Assembly: GCA_946479855.1 (NCBI GenBank)
Contig: CAMLHL010000079.1
Coordinates: forward strand, 1-11,458
Direction of reading: 5' to 3'
Length of the DNA stretch: 11,458 nucleotides
Source of the DNA: an uncultured Pseudomonadota bacterium
Lineage (GTDB): Bacteria > Pseudomonadota > Gammaproteobacteria > Burkholderiales > Rhodocyclaceae
The translations under genes were made by a program, and so were the position numbers. The stretch's first letter is position 1. The number at the start of each line of letters is the position of its first letter. Below the pieces are notes generated by a model, which had not been told where the DNA came from, ran no database searches, and saw nothing but the letters and a program-made list of their open reading frames with translations. Shown in pieces: positions 6,185 to 11,458 of the stretch.

Positions 6185-6239
6185 TAAAAAAGAATTTCGT
6201 GAAGCCAGAACCCTGTCCGGACAGGGAGATTCTCTGGCT
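6185..6239 (-). terminator. Compound hairpin terminator for the minus-strand signalling operon
   Basis: An inner perfect 16-base palindrome CCCTGTCCGGACAGGG (6211-6226) is framed by AGCCAGA (6203-6209) and its complement TCTGGCT (6233-6239). Read on the minus strand the structure starts six bases after the response-regulator stop and is followed by a T6 run (plus-strand A6 at 6185-6190) about 12 bases past the stem. The T tract is further away than usual, so termination efficiency is uncertain. On the plus strand there is only a weak T-rich stretch, so bidirectional action on the 5584 gene is possible but less likely. Confidence 0.6.
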
Positions 6240-6244
6240 GGGAT

Positions 6245-7618
6245 TTAATTGAGCGTTATGACCGGCTTGGAATCCGCAGCCCCGCCCCCCTTGCCAGGCG
6301 AGGACACCCACAACTGGTGCTCATCGATCACCGTGCGCAAGGTATTGCGACCGGCTGCCTTGGCATCGTACATAGCCCGGTCGGCACGCTTGACAATATC
6401 ATTGAGATTCTCGCGGTGGCCGCCAAATAGAGTGAGGCCGATACTGGGGCTGCTGTGATGGGTGACCGGCCCCAAGCGGTACGGATCGTTCAGGGCAGTC
6501 AGCAATTTCTCGCCGACCATTGTTGCAGCCTTGCTGGCACCAGTAGGATCTGGAGGAAGGCTTTCAAGAAGGACAACGAATTCATCTCCACCAAGACGTG
6601 AAACGGTGTCCTGTTCACGCACATTGTTGCGCAGACGTGAGGCCACCTGGATGAGCATGGCATCGCCCATGGCATGTCCATGGGTATCGTTCAATTGCTT
6701 GAAATGATCCATATCGAGGAACAAAAAAGCACCCAGGGTATTGTTCCGGCTGTTGCGAAGGATTGCCCGCTGCAGGCGGTCCATCAGCAATCGACGATTG
6801 GGAAGCTCGGTCAATGGGTCATAAAAAGCTAGCAGATGAATATCAGCCTCGCTGCGTTTTCGTTCATCGATGTTCTTGACGCAGCCCACCATGCGGAGGG
6901 CCTTGCCGTCGATATCTCGATCGACCACCTGGCCAGTATCCGACACCCAGACATAATTTCCGTTACCCTGCCGCAAGCGATATTCGGCGGTGAAAAGCGC
7001 GTTATCTTTTACGCTGACATCGAGCGCCTCTTGAACAGCAACAAGGTCATCGGGGTGAATGCGCTCCACATAACCCGCCAGAGAATGGCTGAGAAAGCTG
7101 CTATCCAGCCCCAACATGCGACACCAGGCCTCATTGTGGGTGACGCAATTGGCTTCAATCTTCCAGTCCCAAATGCCATCCCCGGTAGCCTCCAGGACGA
7201 AGCGCATGCGCTCTTCGCTGGCCTGCAATTCCCGATTGAGGCTGGTCAATTTGAGAATATTGCGGATGCGCAATTTTACGATATCCAGGTGAAAAGGCTT
7301 GGTAATGTAGTCGGCCACACCCAGGTCGAGCCCTGTCGCTTCCGACTCGACATCGGTGAGCGCAGTCAGGAAGATGATGGGGACCGCGGCCAAGCGAGGA
7401 TCGCTTCGGAAATGGCGGCAGGTTTGAATGCCATCCATCTCCGGCATCATGATATCGAGAAGAACGAGATCGGGCACCGAATGTCGAGCCATAGCCAGGC
7501 CCTGGCTGCCGGAAGTGGCGATTTCCAGATCGAAGTCGTTGGCAAGTGCGATGCCTAGCGTATAAAGATTCCCCGGCACGTCGTCGATGGCCAGAATACG
7601 GGGCTTGGGTTGGGTCAT
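6245..7618 (-). CDS. Response regulator: REC-PAS-GGDEF diguanylate cyclase
   Basis: This 457-residue cytoplasmic protein is predicted to make cyclic di-GMP when phosphorylated. The receiver domain (about 5-122) has acidic residues Asp12/Asp13, phosphoacceptor Asp55 (LVLLDIMMPEMDG), Thr85 and Lys107 (KPF). A PAS domain of the PAS_3 kind spans about 134-253 with WDWKIE, RIHPDD and EYRLRQGNGNYVWV. The GGDEF domain (about 262-430) has DPLTELPNRR, FLFLDMDHFKQLND, an intact GGDEF at 343-347 and an RxxD product-inhibition site (Arg334-Asp337) at the usual five-residue distance. There is no EAL or HD-GYP domain. A Shine-Dalgarno GGAGAG (7627-7632) sits eight bases before the start, inside the 19-base gap after the hybrid kinase gene, so the two are co-transcribed and the kinase is the obvious phosphodonor (inference). 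The tail after residue 430 is short and unstructured. Confidence 0.93.
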   Translation of the reverse strand: MTQPKPRILAIDDVPGNLYTLGIALANDFDLEIATSGSQGLAMARHSVPDLVLLDIMMPEMDGIQTCRHFRSDPRLAAVPIIFLTALTDVESEATGLDLGVADYITKPFHLDIVKLRIRNILKLTSLNRELQASEERMRFVLEATGDGIWDWKIEANCVTHNEAWCRMLGLDSSFLSHSLAGYVERIHPDDLVAVQEALDVSVKDNALFTAEYRLRQGNGNYVWVSDTGQVVDRDIDGKALRMVGCVKNIDERKRSEADIHLLAFYDPLTELPNRRLLMDRLQRAILRNSRNNTLGAFLFLDMDHFKQLNDTHGHAMGDAMLIQVASRLRNNVREQDTVSRLGGDEFVVLLESLPPDPTGASKAATMVGEKLLTALNDPYRLGPVTHHSSPSIGLTLFGGHRENLNDIVKRADRAMYDAKAAGRNTLRTVIDEHQLWVSSPGKGGGAADSKPVITLN

Positions 7619-7637
7619 GGTCTAGTCTCTCCGGGAA

Positions 7638-10600
7638 CTAAGTTTTTCCAAGGGCTCGCAGGCGTCCCAGGGCAGTCTGAAACTGAAAGGTCTTGATTGA
7701 GTCTGCAATATCGTCAATTTCGCTGGCGATATCCGTATCGGCAGCACTCGATTGCAGTTCATCGAAGCGCTGGAGGGCATCGAATTTTCCCAACTCGAGA
7801 AGAGGTGTGAGTGCGTCGATAGCACTCTGCAATTGCACCCGATCAAAGATTCTCGTCTTGGCTGTTGAAGCATCAGCGCTTCCTGCGACCTCCGCATCAG
7901 GGTTAAAGATATTGCCGAGAATCTGGCGAAGATCGGAGAAGACAAAGGGCTTTGGCAGAAAATGATCCATACCGCTCTGAATGCATCGTTCGCGGTCTTC
8001 AGCAAAGACCGAAGCACTGATAGCGATCACTGGAATGCGTGGGAGGTCCTGCTGCACTTCGTAGTCGCGAATTTCCTTGACCGCAGAGCAGCCGTCGAGT
8101 CCTGGCATCAGGCAGTCCATCAGGATCAGTTCGGGACGCATGCTCGCACAGGAGGCACGGACCGCTTCCCGACCGTCATTGGCAAAGGAGACATTAAAGC
8201 CAAGGCGGGTCAACAGCGTGCCTATCACTTTCCGCTCGATGGCGTCGTCTTCTGCGACCAGCACATGACCCGAGAAGTTGCTGATGAGTCCGGACGGCAC
8301 CTGGTTAACCGCCGTAGTCTCGCTGCCCACCGAGGTATCTGCTACCAGGGCAGCAGGAATACGGAACCATAGGCGGCTTCCCCTGCCTTCCTCACTGTCC
8401 AAACCAGCCCCGCCCGCCATCAATTCCGCCAGGTTGCGAACGATGGATAAACCCAGTCCGCTGCCTCCAAAGCGACGGGTAGTGGAACTGTCGGCTTGTG
8501 TAAATGGCCTGAAGAGTCCCTGCTGCTTGTCGGATGGGATACCAATCCCCGTATCGGTTACGGCAAACTCAAGGATTGCCAGCCCATGATGGCGCTCCAC
8601 CTCACGCAGTCGAATATCTACCGAGCCGCTTGCAGTAAACTTGATGGCGTTGGAAACCAGGTTGGAAAGCATTTGCTGCAGCCGGTAGCTATCTGCCAGA
8701 TATTTCTGCATGGCAGGTCCCTGCCACGTCGCAGTCAGGGCCAAGCCTTTACCTTGAGCCGTTCCCTGGAAGAGCGCAAGGATGTCTTGGGTCAGTTGTT
8801 GAGGTAGCCATGGTTTCATCTCTATCTCAACGCGACCGGCTTCCACTTTGGCCAAATCAAGTACGTCATTGAGAATGGCAAGCAGCGACCTGCCTGATTC
8901 ATGGATGACACGCCCATACTCACGGCAGCGAGGATCGGTCACTTCCGGGCTGCAAAGAACCTGGGCCATGCCCAGAATGCTGTTCATTGGCGTACGGATT
9001 TCGTGACTCATAGTGGCCAGAAACTCGCTCTTGGCCCGATTGGCTGCCTCTGCCGAATCCTTGGCCAGCATCAGTTCAGTGATATCGACACGGAAACCGA
9101 CGGTAGAACCATCGGCTGTCTTGCGCTCGCGGACATCCAGCCAGCGTCCGTCCGGCAGTTTCTGAACAAAATTGGATTCAGGCTGCCGGTGAACTTCAAG
9201 CCGTTCCTGAAGCCAGGACTTCGGGTCAGCCAGCGCTTCAGGGTATTGGCCGTGCTCGATACCGTAGCGGGTAATTTCCTCGAAGGTATTGCCGGGTACC
9301 AGGAAGGGTGCCGAGATCGGATACAAGCTTCGATACTGTTCATTGCACCAGGTCAGCCGATCCTCTGGGTCGTAAACCGAAAACCCCTCTCCGATAGCCT
9401 CAACGGCCGAATGCAGTACTCTTTCCAGATATTGGCGTTGCTCTTCGGCCTGTTTTTGGGCAGTGATGTCCAGATACACGCCATACATTGTGAGCGGTTT
9501 GTGGTCCGTGCTCCAGTTAATGACCTTGCCTCGCAACTGAATCCACAGCCAGTGGCCATCGGCATGCCGGATACGGTATTCACTCTCAAATCGCTCGCTG
9601 TCGCCCGCAAGATGGTCGGCCAGACGCTCATCCAACACCACTCGATCCTCCGGGTGAATACGGCTGCGCCAAGCCAGCAGGTGGTCATCGCCAAATTTCT
9701 CTAGAGAGAATCCGATCATGTTCGTCGCGATACCGTCCAGTTTCAGTTGGCCGGAAGCAATATCCCACTCCCATGGCGCAGCCCCGGTCCCCGAGAGCAC
9801 GTTGATCAGCCGCTTTCTGTCGCGTACGATTTCTTGTTCTTGCTGCCGCAAGGCAGTGATATCCCGCTTAATCGCCACATAGTGCGTGACATTCCCGAAA
9901 GAATCGCGCAGGGGCGAGATGATTACCTGCTCGAGAAAGTCGCTACCGTCCTTGCGACGGTTGATGAATTCACCCCGCCAAACCTTGCCGTGACTCAGGG
10001 CAAACCACATGGCAACCTTGGTCGCCGGATGAGTGCGGCCAGAGCCGAGGAAAACTGCAAAACGGCCAATCGCTTCCTCCGCTGCATAACCTGAGGAATC
10101 GGTGAAGGCCGAATTGACGTAAACGATGCGTGTCCCCAGGTCCGTGATGACAATTGACTCCGGGCTCTGCTCGATCACTTGTGAGAGCCTCTGGGCTTCC
10201 TCCTCGGCACGGTGGCGGCTGGTGATATCGCGGCTGATCACGATGAAATGGTTTTCATTCGTTTCGATGGTGTCCTTCCTTGCCACCGATAATTCGAACC
10301 AAACATCACCCTGTGCCAACGACAGCTTGATTACCCTTCCATAGCTTTTTCCTTGCCGCTTTGCCTCAGCCAGGGCCTGATGCACGACGGCGGAAGCCTG
10401 AGGCGGCAATACATCGTCTACGGTACGGCCAAGCATGTCTTTGGGGGAAATAGCGAGCAAACTCTCGTCATTGGTGCGGACGACGAGGTAAGTACCGGCC
10501 TCGTCCATCTCAAAAAGAATGTCAGGAATAGCCGCCAGGGTAGCGTCAAGAGCCTCCTGGCTTTTTTTCAATTCCCGGTTTTTGCTGGCCAAGTCGGCAG

Positions 10601-11147
10601 CCATATCGTTGGCCTTCTGCTCTGCTGCCGTGGCATTTCGGACCAACAAGTCCTGTACTAGGCGGCTGACCGTCAGAAGCATGAGAATGATCGCTGTTAC
10701 CTGGAGGCCGAGCTGACTCTGGAAGGCATTGGGAAACCGGTAGCAGATGAGGACGACCGTTACCGCGAAAACAAAAAGAGACCATCGGATATTGGTGACG
10801 GCCAGAGAGAGAATGAAGGGAATCCAGATTGCTTGCGGAACAGCGAAATCGAAAGCCCGGAGTTGCAAACCCGAAGCAATCGTAACGGCGGCGATCAAGG
10901 TACTGAGCTTGAGTGCCAGGACGTTGCCCCGGAGATAGCTCAAGAAAAGTGCCACAGCCATCACCAGCCCAAGCAGGACGCCATAAAAACGGAAATGAGC
11001 CTCGCTGTCACCCATGACCGGATGAATTTCAGGGCGGTAATTGGCGATCATGGCATTGACCACCATCGCCGCCACCATGACGGCGTAGAAGCCCAGCGAC
11101 GCAAGGTTGTAAGTTCTTTGGTTTGCTTCGAGATGAAATAATTTCAT
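7638..11147 (-). CDS. Membrane multi-PAS hybrid histidine kinase (TM-4xPAS-HisKA-HATPase-REC)
   Basis: This 1169-residue sensor kinase begins with about six closely spaced helices (about 16-36, 53-71, 76-95, 102-118, 122-137, 148-168) with short loops, then a coiled-coil linker (170-205). Four PAS-type domains follow: about 200-310, 320-432, 448-565 (PAS_3-like, RIHPED and EYRIRHADGHWLW) and 575-692 (PAS_7-like, GEGFSVYDPEDRLTWCNEQY). HisKA has phosphoacceptor His715 in SHEIRTPMN. The ATPase domain has N829LVSN833, DTGIGI (865-870), FRPFTQAD (879-886) and GGSGLGL (894-900). The receiver has Asp967/968, Asp1011 (ILMDCLMPGLDG), Ser1044 and Lys1066. The last 75 residues or so are helical and contain no His, so this is not a canonical HPt. 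The start is supported by GAGGAA (11151-11156). The next gene downstream is the REC-PAS-GGDEF cyclase, its likely partner. The ligand is unknown. Confidence 0.95.
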   Translation of the reverse strand: MKLFHLEANQRTYNLASLGFYAVMVAAMVVNAMIANYRPEIHPVMGDSEAHFRFYGVLLGLVMAVALFLSYLRGNVLALKLSTLIAAVTIASGLQLRAFDFAVPQAIWIPFILSLAVTNIRWSLFVFAVTVVLICYRFPNAFQSQLGLQVTAIILMLLTVSRLVQDLLVRNATAAEQKANDMAADLASKNRELKKSQEALDATLAAIPDILFEMDEAGTYLVVRTNDESLLAISPKDMLGRTVDDVLPPQASAVVHQALAEAKRQGKSYGRVIKLSLAQGDVWFELSVARKDTIETNENHFIVISRDITSRHRAEEEAQRLSQVIEQSPESIVITDLGTRIVYVNSAFTDSSGYAAEEAIGRFAVFLGSGRTHPATKVAMWFALSHGKVWRGEFINRRKDGSDFLEQVIISPLRDSFGNVTHYVAIKRDITALRQQEQEIVRDRKRLINVLSGTGAAPWEWDIASGQLKLDGIATNMIGFSLEKFGDDHLLAWRSRIHPEDRVVLDERLADHLAGDSERFESEYRIRHADGHWLWIQLRGKVINWSTDHKPLTMYGVYLDITAQKQAEEQRQYLERVLHSAVEAIGEGFSVYDPEDRLTWCNEQYRSLYPISAPFLVPGNTFEEITRYGIEHGQYPEALADPKSWLQERLEVHRQPESNFVQKLPDGRWLDVRERKTADGSTVGFRVDITELMLAKDSAEAANRAKSEFLATMSHEIRTPMNSILGMAQVLCSPEVTDPRCREYGRVIHESGRSLLAILNDVLDLAKVEAGRVEIEMKPWLPQQLTQDILALFQGTAQGKGLALTATWQGPAMQKYLADSYRLQQMLSNLVSNAIKFTASGSVDIRLREVERHHGLAILEFAVTDTGIGIPSDKQQGLFRPFTQADSSTTRRFGGSGLGLSIVRNLAELMAGGAGLDSEEGRGSRLWFRIPAALVADTSVGSETTAVNQVPSGLISNFSGHVLVAEDDAIERKVIGTLLTRLGFNVSFANDGREAVRASCASMRPELILMDCLMPGLDGCSAVKEIRDYEVQQDLPRIPVIAISASVFAEDRERCIQSGMDHFLPKPFVFSDLRQILGNIFNPDAEVAGSADASTAKTRIFDRVQLQSAIDALTPLLELGKFDALQRFDELQSSAADTDIASEIDDIADSIKTFQFQTALGRLRALGKT

Positions 11148-11220
11148 GACTTCCTCGGCAAATCGGACTGGGGAGGCTCGACTTATTGATGGATAAGGAG
11201 ACTAGTTATTCCGCATAGCG

Positions 11221-11249
11221 ATAAATGTCATTTTCTCATCAAATGTCAA
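11221..11249 (-). promoter_or_regulatory. Candidate sigma70-type promoter of the kinase/cyclase operon
   Basis: On the minus strand a perfect -35 hexamer TTGACA (11249 to 11244) is followed 17 bases later by ATTTAT (11226 to 11221), a poor -10 match; TTTATC at 18 bases is equally poor. An alternative pair is TTGTTA/GAAAAT, shifted about 11 bases upstream. The position, about 70-100 bases before the kinase start in AT-rich DNA, is right. The weak -10 suggests activator dependence or another sigma factor, which is inference. Confidence 0.4.
11223..11248. repeat. Direct repeat AAATGTCA, two copies 18 bases apart
   Basis: AAATGTCA occurs at 11223-11230 and again at 11241-11248 (TGACATTT on the minus strand), the second overlapping the TTGACA hexamer of the candidate kinase promoter. 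Start-to-start spacing is 18 bases. Such tandem half-sites over a promoter could bind a regulator, or the downstream copy could be chance in AT-rich DNA. Confidence 0.45.
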
Positions 11250-11283
11250 AATTAACAATTGATTGATGGAAGTTTGGCCTTTC

Positions 11284-11313
11284 ATTGCATGCAATACGAC
11301 AGACTCAAGAGTC
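11284..11313. promoter_or_regulatory. Two adjacent dyads upstream of the kinase promoter (possible operators)
   Basis: ATTGCATGCAAT (11284-11295) is a perfect 12-base palindrome. Next to it GACTC-AA-GAGTC (11302-11313) is a 5+2+5 inverted repeat. Their centres are 18 bases apart, and they lie about 35-65 bases upstream of the candidate TTGACA element relative to the minus-strand operon. The symmetry is seen directly; regulator binding is inference. Confidence 0.35.
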
Positions 11314-11370
11314 ATAATGCCTAGAAACGCGATAAGGCACAGTGAGACAAGGATCGATATCAGCGCGCCC

Positions 11371-11402
11371 AAAAAAGCAAAAGCCCCGCACTAGGCGGGG
11401 CT
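11371..11402 (-). terminator. Rho-independent terminator of a minus-strand gene beyond the right edge
   Basis: An 8-bp perfect GC-rich stem AGCCCCGC/GCGGGGCT (11382-11389 and 11395-11402) with a five-base loop is followed on the minus strand by TTTGCTTTTTT (complement of 11371-11381). This is a textbook intrinsic terminator for transcription coming from the right. It separates that unseen gene from the kinase operon. A minus-strand frame with a TGA at 11434-11436 leaves 31 bases to the stem and could be that gene's end, but too little is visible to call it. Confidence 0.88.
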
Positions 11403-11458
11403 CCAGAACATCTTTCGACAAGCGGCCGATAGTTCAATCCGATGCCGAATCACTCCCA

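Larger units (their letters stand above)
11148..11458. other. Intergenic region upstream of the hybrid kinase
   Basis: This 311-base stretch has no convincing coding region on either strand. It is clearly more AT-rich than the flanking genes, especially 11200-11290. From the kinase outward it holds the kinase Shine-Dalgarno, a small leader dyad CTTAT/ATAAG (11182-11186 and 11193-11197), the candidate promoter, the AAATGTCA repeats, the two dyads, about 55 bases with nothing I can name, the terminator, and a last 56 bases that probably include the 3' end of the neighbouring minus-strand gene. Confidence 0.7.

Noticed and set aside
6836..7558. 240-codon plus-strand open frame opposite the response regulator
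   Set aside because: It is antisense to a protein with intact REC and PAS motifs in a matching codon phase, has no ribosome site or family resemblance, and is explained as a shadow of the real gene.
8901..9704. 267-codon plus-strand open frame opposite the hybrid kinase
   Set aside because: It lies over the third and fourth PAS domains and the HisKA start, all well preserved on the minus strand. No motif or start signal supports it.
11403..11458. 3' end of a tRNA or protein gene at the right edge
   Set aside because: No CCA-type tRNA 3' end is seen, and only seven codons of a possible minus-strand frame precede a TGA at 11434-11436. The terminator implies a gene here, but the sequence is too short to define it.
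1..11458. Mobile element, CRISPR array or phage remnants
   Set aside because: No transposase or integrase, no regularly spaced repeats, no terminal inverted repeats and no att-like duplications were found. The gene content is core respiratory and signalling.

Overview
The window looks like a chromosomal segment of a GC-rich betaproteobacterium, probably of the Rhodocyclales (Dechloromonas/Azonexus type). That placement is an inference from the style of the aa3 cytochrome c oxidase genes, the presence of an antisense DUF2909 gene, and general protein similarity recalled from memory. No marker gene such as rRNA is present to confirm it.

Left half (1-5421): most of a cytochrome c oxidase (complex IV) biogenesis locus. 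In order it holds the 3' end of ctaD (subunit I), a 40-residue one-helix protein, ctaG (Cox11, copper delivery to CuB), ctaE (subunit III), a DUF2909 twin-helix gene on the opposite strand, surf1 (assembly factor), a membrane-anchored CxxxC protein that resembles SCO/thioredoxin, ctaB (heme O synthase) and ctaA (heme A synthase). The plus-strand genes are tightly packed. Gaps are 0-10 bases or 4-base ATGA overlaps, apart from the ctaE-surf1 interval that carries the antisense gene. Together they supply two core subunits, the copper insertion machinery and the heme a pathway. ctaB precedes ctaA here, the reverse of the order I expect in this group.

Middle (5422-6244): a 162-base spacer with two adjacent hairpins and short direct repeats, then an Ala/Ser-rich 179-residue protein of unknown function on the plus strand. 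After it comes a 121-base spacer holding a strong compound hairpin that most likely terminates the minus-strand operon entering from the right.

Right half (6245-11147, minus strand): a two-gene signalling operon. The upstream gene encodes a 1169-residue membrane hybrid histidine kinase with about six helices, four PAS-type domains, HisKA, HATPase, a receiver domain and a His-free helical tail. Nineteen bases later follows a REC-PAS-GGDEF response regulator with intact GGDEF and RxxD sites, so the likely output is cyclic di-GMP. By eye this half is less GC-rich than the oxidase genes.

Right edge (11148-11458): AT-rich DNA upstream of the kinase with a perfect TTGACA, a repeated AAATGTCA, two short dyads, and a clear rho-independent terminator ending whatever minus-strand gene lies beyond the window. 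I see no mobile element, CRISPR array or stable RNA gene. Most of the window is well-understood biology. The less-explained parts are the unknown 179-residue gene with its structured leader, the CxxxC oxidase accessory protein, and the architecture and control region of the kinase/cyclase pair.
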